Numbered from the stretch's first letter, positions 53,976 through 61,852 are shown. The stretch: 64,000 nt of DNA from Natronorubrum tibetense GA33 (GCF_000383975.1 NZ_KB913017.1:3448265-3512264); one strand, 5' to 3'. The notes: generated from the sequence alone by a model not told the origin. Numbers and translations: made by a program.

Positions 53976-55553
53976 ATGGGGGGTTCGATCCGGGTGCTGT
54001 ACGCCGATACCGCGCCGACCGAAACGGCGGCCGGTCTCGAGCGCGCAGACGACCGATTCATCGTCGAGACGGTGACGAGTGTGGACGACGGGCTCGAGCG
54101 CCTCACCAACGCCGATATCGACTGCATCGTCAGTACACACGATACGCCCGAGATCGACGCGATCGATTTTCTCGAGGCTGTCAGAGCGGAAGACACCGAC
54201 CTACCGGTCGTTCTGTTCACCGAGAACGGGGACGAGGCCCTCGCCAGCGACGTGATCTCCGCCGGCGTCACCGACTACCTGCGGCGAGCCGCCGGAACGG
54301 ATCGGTACGAAATGCTGGCGACTCGGATCGTCGACGCCGTTGACGGCAGTGAGGAGAGCAGCCAACGGCGCCAGTCCGCCCTGAAAGCCCTACACAAGGT
54401 TGCGACGACGCTTCAGACTGAAGAAACGGTGACGGCAGTCTGCGAGCGAACCGTCGCGGCGGCGGCCGACATCCTGGAGTTCCACATGTGCAGTGTTATA
54501 CTGCGCGAGGGGGAGTGGCTCGTCCCCTACGCCGTCTCGGCGGGCGCACAGCCGGACGGGAGTCGACGAATGCGGATCGATCAGGGTCTCGCCGGGAAAA
54601 CGTACCAGCGCGGCGAGTCGTCCGTCGTGGCCGACGTCGGTCCGGACGACGAAACGGATCCGGCGAAGCCGACGTACCGCTCCGCGATCAGCGTCCCGAT
54701 CGGCGACCGCGGCGTCTTTCAGGCGGTGAGCACCACTCCGAACACGTTCGATACGGAGGACATCGAGCTCGCGGAACTGCTCGTGAGTCACACGGCGAGC
54801 GTCGTCAAACAACTCGAGCGCGAGGAGGTCCTCAGGCGGCAAAACGACCGCCTCGACGCCTTCGCGAGCATCGTCAGCCACGACCTCCGAAATCCGTTAA
54901 ACGTGGCCGAAGGGCGACTCGAACTCGCTCGAGAATCGTGCGATAACGAGCATCTCGACGACATCGCCGTGGCGCTCGATCGGATGGACGCGTTGATCGA
55001 CGACGTGTTGACCCTCTCCCGTCAGGGCGAGGCTGTTCGCGATCCCGAACCCGTCTCGCTCTCCGAACTGTGTCGGGAGAGCTGGGAGAACGTTGCGACT
55101 GGCGGGGCGACGCTTATTCTCGATCTCGACCGGAGAATCTGGGCCGACCGATCCCGCCTGCAGGCGCTGCTGGAGAATCTGTTTCGGAATTCAGTGGAGC
55201 ACGGCTCGACGAACCCCGCCTCGCAAACTCGGCAGGACCCCGCACACAAGGACGGCGACCTTACGGTGACGGGCGGGACACTCGAGGACGGAACCGGATT
55301 CTACGTCGAAGACGACGGTACGGGCATCCCGGAAGCCGAACGGGAATCGGTCTTCGAGAGCGGCTACTCCACCGTCCCGGCTGGCACCGGGCTCGGACTC
55401 GCGATCGTGAGCGATATCGTCGCCGCTCACGGCTGGAACCGTACCGTGGCTACGGGTGCTGATGGTGGTGCGCGGTTCGAGATCTCCGGCGTGGAGTGGG
55501 TGGAAAGCGAGCGCTCGGACTGTTACTCCACGGATTCCTCGACCTCGAAGTAG
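53976..55553 (+). CDS. Receiver-GAF-histidine kinase with degenerate receiver
   Basis: 525 residues. Residues 1-120 are receiver-like (IRVLYADTAP...CIVSTHDTPEIDAIDFLEAVRAEDTDLPVVLFTENGDEALASDVISAGVTDYLRR). Where the phospho-acceptor Asp is expected (usual form SDYDMP) the sequence has SThDTP, with Thr54 in place of Asp. A GAF domain follows (about 130-285; TVTAVCERTVAAAADILEFHMCSVI). The HisKA box is FASIVSHDLRNPLNV with the phospho-accepting His302. The HATPase domain has LLENLFRNSVEHGS, VEDDGTGIPEAER and GTGLGLAIVSDIV. No transmembrane segment, so it is a cytoplasmic sensor kinase. No cognate regulator is adjacent. Confidence 0.87.
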   Translation: MGGSIRVLYADTAPTETAAGLERADDRFIVETVTSVDDGLERLTNADIDCIVSTHDTPEIDAIDFLEAVRAEDTDLPVVLFTENGDEALASDVISAGVTDYLRRAAGTDRYEMLATRIVDAVDGSEESSQRRQSALKALHKVATTLQTEETVTAVCERTVAAAADILEFHMCSVILREGEWLVPYAVSAGAQPDGSRRMRIDQGLAGKTYQRGESSVVADVGPDDETDPAKPTYRSAISVPIGDRGVFQAVSTTPNTFDTEDIELAELLVSHTASVVKQLEREEVLRRQNDRLDAFASIVSHDLRNPLNVAEGRLELARESCDNEHLDDIAVALDRMDALIDDVLTLSRQGEAVRDPEPVSLSELCRESWENVATGGATLILDLDRRIWADRSRLQALLENLFRNSVEHGSTNPASQTRQDPAHKDGDLTVTGGTLEDGTGFYVEDDGTGIPEAERESVFESGYSTVPAGTGLGLAIVSDIVAAHGWNRTVATGADGGARFEISGVEWVESERSDCYSTDSSTSK

Positions 55554-55861
55554 CGGTCCGCGTGCGCGCGACAGCCAGGGTTGAACGGCGCGTCACACGA
55601 CGGACAGCGATGGTCGGCCTCGAGGTACTCCGGAACGGTGAGTTCGGTATCACAGGCCCCACACAGTACCGAGCACTCGTCGAAGCGCTCGCGGGGCCAG
55701 GGAGCCGCTTCGTGGTCCGTGGTCTCCTCGTGGCACCGAAAGCAGGGATAGTACCCCTCACAGCAGTCGAAGCTGAACGCGACGACGTCACGGTCGGTGT
55801 GATAATGTGCACACCGGGTCTCCGAGTCGACATCGACGCCGTGAACGGGTGGGCCAGTCAC
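55523..55861 (-). CDS. CHY zinc-finger protein
   Basis: 112 residues, GTG start. Zinc ligands are frequent and ordered: VHGVDVDSETRCAHYHTDRDVVAFSFDCCEGYYPCFRCHEE, then VLCGACDTELTVPEYLEADHRCPSCDAPFNPGCRAHADRYF. The CAHYH and HEE parts define the CHY zinc finger, the C-terminal pairs a second zinc site. The last 31 bp overlap the 3' end of the histidine kinase gene on the other strand. Function unknown; eukaryotic relatives include ubiquitin ligases. Confidence 0.88.
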   Translation of the reverse strand: MTGPPVHGVDVDSETRCAHYHTDRDVVAFSFDCCEGYYPCFRCHEETTDHEAAPWPRERFDECSVLCGACDTELTVPEYLEADHRCPSCDAPFNPGCRAHADRYFEVEESVE

Positions 55862-56094
55862 GGGTTGTCATCGAACCCACGTGAAGAGGGATCCTCAGCG
55901 TTGCGCTTCGATGGCGTGGGCAATGCCTCGAGGCGGTCGATAAACCCTATACAGCCATACGAAATAGTCGGGCCGAACGCGCTCGGTCGAAGAGTACCGA
56001 CGGACCAAACGCGACTCGAGCGATACCCGCGACTCGAGCGGCCACGGTGGCCACAGACAGGGCGTACGGAGCCGTCGCGACGAACGGACGATCG

Positions 56095-56646
56095 TTACTC
56101 GAACGTGGCCGTGTCGCCCCGACGATACCGGTCGAGGCGACGGTAGCCGTGGACGGTCGCGTCCTCGTTGAGTTCGATCTCGTAGCGTCCGACGATATCC
56201 TGCGTGTCGGGGACGGCCCGCCGTTCGACGACTTCGACGACCGCGCGCCAGCCGTCGTCGGTTGGCGCGATCTCGCTGACCGCGTCGAACTCCCGACCGA
56301 TGAGTTCGCCCGCCGTCGATTCGACGGTGCGTCGAACCGCGAGGACGCCCGCAATTTCGTCGTGGTCGGTCTCGACGTCGACGTCGACGTCGTCGGGATC
56401 GGTCTTCTCGTCGGCGGTCATGTCGACCGTCCCTAACTCCTGGCTCTCGGGCTCCTGCTCGGAGTGTTCTTGTTCGTCCTGTTCGTCCTGTTCTGCCTCG
56501 GCTGTCTGACTATCGCTCACAGTTTGATCACTCTCGTCGTGTTGGTAGCAAAACCCGTCGTCCCGGGCCGGCCGTGAACAGCGCTCGCCGTCGTCGGTGA
56601 GCGCTTTGCACTGGTCCGTCGATTGGTGGGTATCGGCTTCGGCCAT
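56095..56646 (-). CDS. gvpO: Gas vesicle protein GvpO
   Basis: 183 residues. The C-terminal GvpO domain (about residues 95-183) reads IAGVLAVRRTVESTAGELIGREFDAVSEIAPTDDGWRAVVEVVERRAVPDTQDIVGRYEIELNEDATVHGYRRLDRYRRGDT. The N-terminus adds a small Cys/His module, CKALTDDGERCSRPARDDGFCYQH (C13, C23, C33, H36), likely zinc-binding, joined by a Glu/Gln-rich linker. GvpO is required for gas-vesicle formation in Halobacterium. It is the last gene of the leftward gvpA-gvpN-gvpO unit, 56 bp after gvpN. Confidence 0.92.
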   Translation of the reverse strand: MAEADTHQSTDQCKALTDDGERCSRPARDDGFCYQHDESDQTVSDSQTAEAEQDEQDEQEHSEQEPESQELGTVDMTADEKTDPDDVDVDVETDHDEIAGVLAVRRTVESTAGELIGREFDAVSEIAPTDDGWRAVVEVVERRAVPDTQDIVGRYEIELNEDATVHGYRRLDRYRRGDTATFE

Positions 56647-56702
56647 TGGTGTGTAGTGAACCTATTCTCGGTTTCGTGTCTGGTGTCGTGGTCGTCGACC
56701 CC

Positions 56703-57728
56703 TCAGAGCGCTTCGGCGATCTGCGATCTGAGCTGTGCGACGTCGTCCGGGCCTTCGCCGGCGATTTTCGGCGCTAGCACGTCCATGAAGACCTCGGTCA
56801 ACAACTCGTCTTTGAACTCGCCGTTCTCGCTGCCGTCGTCGAACACGGTGAGCCCCTTCGCGGCCGTGATCGCCGCTCGCGTGCCGACGACGATATCGAG
56901 TTCGTCGCGCAGCGCTCGCGTCGTCTCGACGATCGTTTCGATGTCTTCCTCGGAAAGATCGACGTGCGAGTTGACAATCTCGCGTTCGGTCTCCGCGTCG
57001 TAGTAGTCGATATGGACGCCGACGAATCGATCGAGCAGCGCGTCCTGTTGGCGGTGGACGCCCGCGTACTCGACGTCGTTCGAGGTCAGGATCATCCGGA
57101 ACTCGGGGTGGACGTCGATCGATCGATCCGCACCCTTCTTGCCCGGTCGCTCGAGGACGCCCTCCTCGAGCACCGAGAGCAAGACGTTGTGGGCGGAGGG
57201 ATCGCTGCGCGAGAACTCGTTGTAGACGAGCGTCGCACCCTCTCGGACGGCCACTGAGAGCGGGTTGTCGACCCACCGCTCGCGGACGATCTCCGTCTGT
57301 TTGCTGACGCCGCTGACGAACTGGTCGCTCTCCTTGTAGCTCTCTCCGCCGGCGTTCGCGCCGACGAGTGCGGCCGTATCGACGGATTCGTCGCCGTTGA
57401 TCCAGACGACCGGCCGACCGCGCTCGGCGGCAGCCGACAGCGCAAGCGCCGTCTTTCCACAGCCCGTCGGGCCGATCAGGTGGACCGGTTGGTCGGCTTG
57501 CAGCCAGCCGTTGATTCTGCCTCGCAGCGATGCGACGGCATCCGTCTCAACGAACGGCTCGGGTGCGACCTCGTCGGGGTCTGAGAGGGGACTGTCGCCG
57601 TTCTTTTTGCCCACGCTCGAGGATTTTCTGGCGAGTTCTTTTTTCGCTCGCCGTCCCTCTTTACTCGAGCGGCTGCTTGCGATTTTCTTCCCTCTGACCT
57701 TGCGCTTGCGCGAAGAATCGTCGGCCAT
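56703..57728 (-). CDS. gvpN: Gas vesicle protein GvpN, AAA+ ATPase
   Basis: 341 residues, a MoxR-related AAA+ ATPase needed for growth of gas vesicles to full width. The first 45 residues are very basic (SSRKRKVRGKKIASSRSSKEG). Walker A is IGPTGCGKTALAL, Walker B-like region ATLVYNEFSRSDPSAHNVLLSVLEEG, sensor I RMILTSNDVEYAG, and the arginine-containing DALLDRFVGVHIDYYD follows. It starts 6 bp after gvpA with no gvpC between, unlike in Halobacterium. Confidence 0.95.
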   Translation of the reverse strand: MADDSSRKRKVRGKKIASSRSSKEGRRAKKELARKSSSVGKKNGDSPLSDPDEVAPEPFVETDAVASLRGRINGWLQADQPVHLIGPTGCGKTALALSAAAERGRPVVWINGDESVDTAALVGANAGGESYKESDQFVSGVSKQTEIVRERWVDNPLSVAVREGATLVYNEFSRSDPSAHNVLLSVLEEGVLERPGKKGADRSIDVHPEFRMILTSNDVEYAGVHRQQDALLDRFVGVHIDYYDAETEREIVNSHVDLSEEDIETIVETTRALRDELDIVVGTRAAITAAKGLTVFDDGSENGEFKDELLTEVFMDVLAPKIAGEGPDDVAQLRSQIAEAL

Positions 57729-57734
57729 GGGGTG

Positions 57735-58022
57735 TTATTCGGCGGACTGTGGTGACGATTCCGGTCGCTGTTCGACCTCGAGTTCCTCCAGTTCTTCGAG
57801 ATCGCCCTCTGCCGTCGCTTGCTCAATTTTTGCAATCTCCTCCGCGTAGTGCAGGAAGGTGTCGACAGAGGCGACCACGACGCGGGCCTCGATCGTCAGC
57901 AGTTCGATTCCGACGACCGACACACGAGCCCAGACGTCGATAACGACGCCCTTGTCGAGGATCCGGTCCAGTACCTCTGCGAGACTCGAAGAGTCGGGTC
58001 TTCGACCTGATGATGCTGCCAT
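57735..58022 (-). CDS. gvpA: Major gas vesicle shell protein GvpA
   Basis: 95 residues. The core matches Gvp[58 protein letters not shown], forming the amphipathic beta-hairpin of the gas-permeable wall. The C-terminus is about 20 residues longer than that of Halobacterium GvpA (76 residues) and acidic ([16 protein letters not shown]). It is the first gene of the leftward unit and is divergent from gvpF. A perfect inverted repeat lies 36-58 bp upstream of its ATG. Confidence 0.96.
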   Translation of the reverse strand: MAASSGRRPDSSSLAEVLDRILDKGVVIDVWARVSVVGIELLTIEARVVVASVDTFLHYAEEIAKIEQATAEGDLEELEELEVEQRPESSPQSAE

Positions 58023-58057
58023 GATACGGTCACAGGTTCACGCCGACTTCGTAACAC

Positions 58058-58080
58058 GGCTTGCACTGCGACTGCAAGCC
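58058..58080. promoter_or_regulatory. 8-7-8 inverted repeat upstream of gvpA
   Basis: GGCTTGCA, seven bases, TGCAAGCC, perfect, 36-58 bp ahead of the gvpA ATG, overlapping the expected BRE/TATA region. A dimeric regulator or a hairpin in the 5' leader are both possible. Confidence 0.5.
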
Positions 58081-58192
58081 AGTCCACCGAATTCACGGAC
58101 GAAACCAGATGAGACCCCACTCAATCGAGTCAGACGCTGAACCGAGTGAGATCTCGCCCGCAACTACCACATTCCTCGGCAGGACCGTCGGC

Positions 58193-58205
58193 TGCAACTG
58201 CAAGC
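58193..58205. promoter_or_regulatory. Second copy of the gvpA upstream motif
   Basis: TGCAACTGCAAGC repeats TGCGACTGCAAGC at 58067-58079 with one mismatch. The offset is 126 bp, a whole number of helical turns at 10.5 bp per turn, so both copies face the same side of DNA. Confidence 0.45.
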
Positions 58206-58446
58206 ACCACGATAACCCGTCGGACCGTCGAATCTCAGGTGACGAGTTCCTCGGCTACCCGCGGGTGACCGCCGTTCGCGTTCGACTGGTGTGTGTTCGG
58301 GCCCGCCGCGAGTAGTCGAATTCCGTTCCCATGATATCCCGATCGATCCGTCTCGAGACCAGCGACGAATCACGCCCGCGTCTGCGGGCACGAGTACCGA
58401 GCGACAGCCGTCGGGTGCCGAACGCCGACACGCGGGTGATCGAGCG

Positions 58447-59070
58447 ATGACTAACCGATACGTCTACGGCGTGATGGACGACGATCCCGTCGAGTTCGAG
58501 ACCGACGCCGTCGGTGGGGCTGACCGCGTCTACACGGTCTCGCACCGTCGTCTCAACGCGGTCGTCTCCGATATCGACACCACCAGCCCGGAGGAGACCG
58601 ACGAGGACGCCCAGCGACACGACGACGTGCTCCGGGAGATCATGGAGCGCGACGGCGGCCGGGCGATCGTCCCGATGCAGTTCGGGATGGCCTTCGAGAG
58701 CGATCGAGCGCTGAAGAACGTGCTTCGCGGCGCCAGACCGGCGTTTCGCCGCGCGCTGAACGACGTCGAGGGCCGGATCGAACTCGGCCTCAAGGTCGTC
58801 CGCGAGGAGGACGCGGAGATCGACGACGACGCGGTCGAGGAAGCCGTCGCGGACGAACTCGAGTCCATCGCCGCCCAGTCGGTCCCGAACGACCTGTTCA
58901 GCGATCGGCTCGTGCTCAATCGCTCGTACCTCGTCGAGCACGAGGACCGCGAGGCGTTCGATGACGCGGTCGCCGAACTCGAGGACCAGCACGACGACCT
59001 CATGTTCCGGTACACGGGGCCGTTCGCACCGTACAGCTTCGTCGACGTCAAGATCGGCGCCCAACAGTAA
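58447..59070 (+). CDS. gvpF: Gas vesicle protein GvpF
   Basis: 207-residue GvpF/GvpL-family protein, an essential minor component or assembly factor that in Halobacterium contacts GvpA. It starts NRYVYGVMDDDPVEF and has the family's TVSHRRLNAVVSDIDTTS, VPMQFGMAFESDRALKNVL and the ending FRYTGPFAPYSFVDVKI. ATG 58447 opens the rightward unit; a longer open frame upstream lacks family similarity. gvpG begins 3 bp after its stop. Confidence 0.95.
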   Translation: MTNRYVYGVMDDDPVEFETDAVGGADRVYTVSHRRLNAVVSDIDTTSPEETDEDAQRHDDVLREIMERDGGRAIVPMQFGMAFESDRALKNVLRGARPAFRRALNDVEGRIELGLKVVREEDAEIDDDAVEEAVADELESIAAQSVPNDLFSDRLVLNRSYLVEHEDREAFDDAVAELEDQHDDLMFRYTGPFAPYSFVDVKIGAQQ

Positions 59071-59072
59071 CC

Positions 59073-59327
59073 ATGTTCATCCTCGACGACCTCCTGATTC
59101 GACCGTTCGTCGGCATCGTCGACACGCTGCACACGATGGCGCTCAGCGAGCTGTACGACCTCGAGGGCCTCGAGGACGAACTCAAGGAGAACCAGTTGCT
59201 GTACGAACTCGGCGAGCGCTCCGAGGAGGAGTACCAGCACCGAAAGGAGGAGATCGAGGCGGAGATCGAGATCGCTCGCGACGTCCACGAACGACTCGCG
59301 AGCGGCCGCGTAGAGGTAAAATCGTAA
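59073..59327 (+). CDS. gvpG: Gas vesicle protein GvpG
   Basis: 84 residues, MFILDDLLIRPFVGIVDTLHTMALSELYDLEGLEDELKENQLLYELGERSEEEYQHRKEEIEAEIEIARDVHERLASGRVEV. It is the typical short helical GvpG, with a hydrophobic N-terminus and a charged coiled-coil rear half, a small essential accessory protein of vesicle assembly. It lies 2 bp after gvpF, and its TAA overlaps the gvpH ATG by one base (TAATG), so it is translationally coupled on both sides. Confidence 0.94.
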   Translation: MFILDDLLIRPFVGIVDTLHTMALSELYDLEGLEDELKENQLLYELGERSEEEYQHRKEEIEAEIEIARDVHERLASGRVEVKS

Positions 59328-60166
59328 TGACTGTAGAGGACTCCGATCCGGACGACCGACGCGACGAATCGAGCGACGAGCACGACGAGGCCGTTAACGA
59401 CGCGAACTCCGACGACGAGGGCTCCGATGCCGTCGATGACGACGACTCGACGGACGTCCCGATCGACGACTCGTCCTCGAGCGACGAGTCTCCGTCCGAC
59501 GAACCCGAAGTCGACGAGGAGGGGGCCGATCGACGTCCGAACGACCGGGAATCGGACGAATCGCGAATCGGCGTCTCGGTGTCCGGAACGGATGCCGGGC
59601 CGGAATCCGACGATCCCGAAGCGAACGACGGGGGAACGCACTGGCTCTCGAGCCTGCTGTCCGCCCTCGAGTCCCTCGACAGCGGGTCGAGGTCGGGCCG
59701 CCGCCGGAGCGATCGAACGGTCCTCGATTACGACATCTCGGTCCGTTCGGGGGACGATGTCATCGACGAGTCGCGGTTCGAGCGGACGTCGTTCACCAGC
59801 GAGGGGACGACCGACCGACATCGACGCTCCAGTTCCGATACGGATCGGCCCCGAAAACGGCGGCGGCGGTCGTCCTCCTCGGAGGGCCACCTGACGACCC
59901 GCCGGCACGACGACGAACTGCTCGTCACCGCCGACGTGGCCGGCACCGATCCGGACGACGTCACCGTCGGCTTCGACGACTCGACGCTCGTCGTCGCCGT
60001 CTCGGGGAGCGAGCTCGACCGGGTCGACATCCCCTGGAAGGATCGTGCGGCTGAGGCGACGATCAAGAACGGCGTCCTCACCGTCCTGATCAAGCCGGCT
60101 TCCGACGAAGGCGCGAACGCGGAGATCGACGGGGACAACGGCGATGGGGGCGACGACGATGAGTGA
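59327..60166 (+). CDS. gvpH: Gas vesicle protein GvpH (Hsp20-like)
   Basis: 279 residues. A long acidic, Ser/Asp-rich N-terminus (about residues 1-110) is followed by WLSSLLSALESLDSGS. A basic RRRRSSSS linker precedes the C-terminal alpha-crystallin-like domain, DELLVTADVAGTDPDDVTVGFDDSTLVVAVSGSELDRVDIPWKDRAAEATIKNGVLTVLIKP. GvpH in Halobacterium is Hsp20-like and helps vesicle protein stability. It starts on the gvpG stop (TAATG) and overlaps the next gene by 8 bp. Confidence 0.9.
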   Translation: MTVEDSDPDDRRDESSDEHDEAVNDANSDDEGSDAVDDDDSTDVPIDDSSSSDESPSDEPEVDEEGADRRPNDRESDESRIGVSVSGTDAGPESDDPEANDGGTHWLSSLLSALESLDSGSRSGRRRSDRTVLDYDISVRSGDDVIDESRFERTSFTSEGTTDRHRRSSSDTDRPRKRRRRSSSSEGHLTTRRHDDELLVTADVAGTDPDDVTVGFDDSTLVVAVSGSELDRVDIPWKDRAAEATIKNGVLTVLIKPASDEGANAEIDGDNGDGGDDDE

Positions 60167-61151
60167 GCAGACTACCGGCGAGGACGAGGGCTTCGACGCC
60201 CTTGTCGACCAGGCGGAAGACGCCCTCGCTAACGTCGACGAGTTGCTCGGCGGCGTCGAGAGCCTCGACGAACTCGACGACGGTGCGATCGAATCGGTGA
60301 TCGGCGACGTCGAGACGCTCGTATCCGTCGTGAGAGAGACCGAAGAGTTGCTCGACGACGGTGCGATCGAATCGGTGATCGGCGACGTCGAGACGCTCGT
60401 ATCCGTCGTGAGAGAGACCGAAGAGTTGCTCGAGGCGATCGATCTCACCGACCTTCCCGACGCCGTCGAGGGTGACGAACTGCTCGAGGCGATCGAGATT
60501 GGCGACATTCCCGAGATACTCGCGGACGAAGAGCAGGGTGCGAGCGACCTCGTCAATTTCACGCAGCTGTTTCGGGCGATCGATCTGCTCAACGCCTGGG
60601 ACGCCACCGATCTCACCGATCTGTGGCAGGAGAAACGCGAACTCCAGGACGCGGTGGACGAGCTCGGTGACGGCGAGGACGCCGGGATGGTCGAAGACGC
60701 GATTTCGGACGTTACCGACGACGACGACGGCGGAGACTTGATCGGAGACGACGACGAAGACATGATCGAGATGGACGCGGGCGACGCGAAGGAGGCGCTC
60801 GGCGACATCAACGTCGCGGAGGATCCCGAGGCCTACCAGGTCGCGATCCAGGAGCAGGCGATGAAGGGGATCGACGCCTTCCGCTCGGCGCTGCTCGAGA
60901 CCCACGAGAAGTTCGAGCAGTTGTACGAGATGAACCGCGAGAAGATGCGCCGCCAAGATACGAGCACGAACTCGCGGAACCCGACCGCGGCGTCGACGAT
61001 CCAGACCGATCGCCGCGACCTCGGCGGCGGCGCTCGCTACTCGACGGTCCCACAGGAGGTCAAACTCTCGACGGCACCCACTCGGAAGCGCATCTACGGT
61101 CGCCGGTTCGAGATCGAGCGGGAGAAACAGCGGAGAGCCAACAATGAGTGA
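60159..61151 (+). CDS. Extended protein in the gvpI position (GvpI-like C-terminus)
   Basis: 330 residues where Halobacterium has a short, basic GvpI. The first ~265 residues are acidic and helical (FDALVDQAEDALANVDELLGG, an exact 26-residue tandem repeat, LLEAIDLTDLPDAVEGDELLEAIEIGDIPEIL, VNFTQLFRAIDLLNAWDATDLTDLW, then AYQVAIQEQAMKGIDAFRSALLETHEKFEQLYEMNREKM). The last ~60 residues are basic with RRDLGGGARYSTVPQEVKLS and APTRKRIYGRRFEIEREKQRR, which I take as the GvpI part. It overlaps gvpH by 8 bp and the following mini-ORF by 8 bp (ATGAGTGA in both places). Assignment as GvpI rests on position and the basic end. Confidence 0.68.
   Translation: MSEQTTGEDEGFDALVDQAEDALANVDELLGGVESLDELDDGAIESVIGDVETLVSVVRETEELLDDGAIESVIGDVETLVSVVRETEELLEAIDLTDLPDAVEGDELLEAIEIGDIPEILADEEQGASDLVNFTQLFRAIDLLNAWDATDLTDLWQEKRELQDAVDELGDGEDAGMVEDAISDVTDDDDGGDLIGDDDEDMIEMDAGDAKEALGDINVAEDPEAYQVAIQEQAMKGIDAFRSALLETHEKFEQLYEMNREKMRRQDTSTNSRNPTAASTIQTDRRDLGGGARYSTVPQEVKLSTAPTRKRIYGRRFEIEREKQRRANNE
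60273..60428 (+). repeat. Perfect 78-bp tandem duplication in the gvpI-position gene
   Basis: Copy 1 is 60273-60350, copy 2 is 60351-60428. They look identical base for base and keep the frame, each encoding LDDGAIESVIGDVETLVSVV plus RETEEL. Identity at synonymous positions implies a very recent duplication. Confidence 0.9.
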
Positions 61152-61251
61152 TCTATCACAGCACACGACCGGACGACGCGGGGTGAGCCAGACGACCGAT
61201 TCGAACGCGAACGCGGAATCGACCGACTGTGGAGGTGAGAACCATGGTTGA
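61144..61251 (+). CDS. Possible 35-residue coupled ORF between the gvpI-position gene and gvpJ
   Basis: MSDLSQHTTGRRGVSQTTDS, then [15 protein letters not shown]. The ATG overlaps the previous stop by 8 bp (ATGAGTGA), and its TGA lies 8 bp inside gvpJ, so it fills exactly the only gap in the coupled array. A GGAGGTGA Shine-Dalgarno-like sequence (61231-61238) precedes the gvpJ ATG and is read within it. It may act only to pass ribosomes to gvpJ. Confidence 0.4.
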   Translation: MSDLSQHTTGRRGVSQTTDSNANAESTDCGGENHG

Positions 61252-61852
61252 CGACTTCCAGCCGAGTCGACAGAAGGCCGACCTCGCCGAAGTCGTCGAG
61301 ATGCTGCTCGACAAGGGGATCGTCATCAACGCGGACATCGCGGTCTCGATCGGCGACACCCAACTGCTCGGCGTACAGGTCAGAGCCGCCATCGCCTCCT
61401 TCGAGACCGCGGCGAAGTACGGGCTCGAGTTCCCAGAGGGAACCGACATGCGCCGCGTCGCTGCGGCGGTCGACGAACCCGAGTTAGCCGAAACGGATCG
61501 GCCGAAGATACCGGTCGATCCGACACGCGGCGTCAACATCACTGCCGACGACCGGTACGCAGACGAGACGCGCGAGGAGTTCTCGGACGAGGCGGACGAC
61601 GGCGAGGACGCGGGCTCGAGCGAGGGAGACGGGACCGACGAGAGCGACGAACAGCCCGACCGTGGGACCGAACACGTCGGCGCGCGACCGGACCCGGAGC
61701 GGCCGACGAGCGGCGGATTCGATCTCCTCAGCGACGACGCGGAAGAGAACGAAGCAGAGTCCGGCGACGCCGACGGAGCGTCCGGTAACGACGACGAGGG
61801 CGACGAAACCGAGGACGCCGAAACGGCGGACGCGGAGGCCGAGGACGCATGA
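61244..61852 (+). CDS. gvpJ: Gas vesicle protein GvpJ
   Basis: 202 residues. The GvpA-like domain is residues 9-65 ([57 protein letters not shown]). GvpJ is a minor wall-like protein needed early in assembly. Here a ~110-residue acidic tail (Asp/Glu/Ser/Gly-rich, ending [12 protein letters not shown]) follows, making it much longer than the ~114 residues known in Halobacterium. A purine-rich GGAGGTGA is 6 bp before the ATG, one of few good Shine-Dalgarno-like sites here. Its stop overlaps gvpK by 4 bp. Confidence 0.94.
   Translation: MVDDFQPSRQKADLAEVVEMLLDKGIVINADIAVSIGDTQLLGVQVRAAIASFETAAKYGLEFPEGTDMRRVAAAVDEPELAETDRPKIPVDPTRGVNITADDRYADETREEFSDEADDGEDAGSSEGDGTDESDEQPDRGTEHVGARPDPERPTSGGFDLLSDDAEENEAESGDADGASGNDDEGDETEDAETADAEAEDA

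Larger units (their letters stand above)
58023..58446. other. Divergent gvpA-gvpF control region
   Basis: A 424-bp spacer with no gene. On the gvpA side it has an 8-7-8 inverted repeat (58058-58080). A 13-bp motif in it recurs at 58193-58205. No TATA box as clear as those elsewhere in the window was found for either unit; GATACGGTCA is next to the gvpA start and ATGATATCCC (58331) lies on the gvpF side. The gvpE-binding sequence described in Halobacterium is not recognisable. Confidence 0.5.

Noticed and set aside
58061-58315. Cysteine-containing plus-strand frame in the gvpA-gvpF spacer
   Set aside because: Basic, arginine-rich composition unlike haloarchaeal proteins, and it spans the regulatory repeats.
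59048-60811. 587-codon minus-strand open frame
   Set aside because: Antisense to gvpG, gvpH and the gvpI-position gene; composed of serine runs that mirror acidic codons on the other strand.
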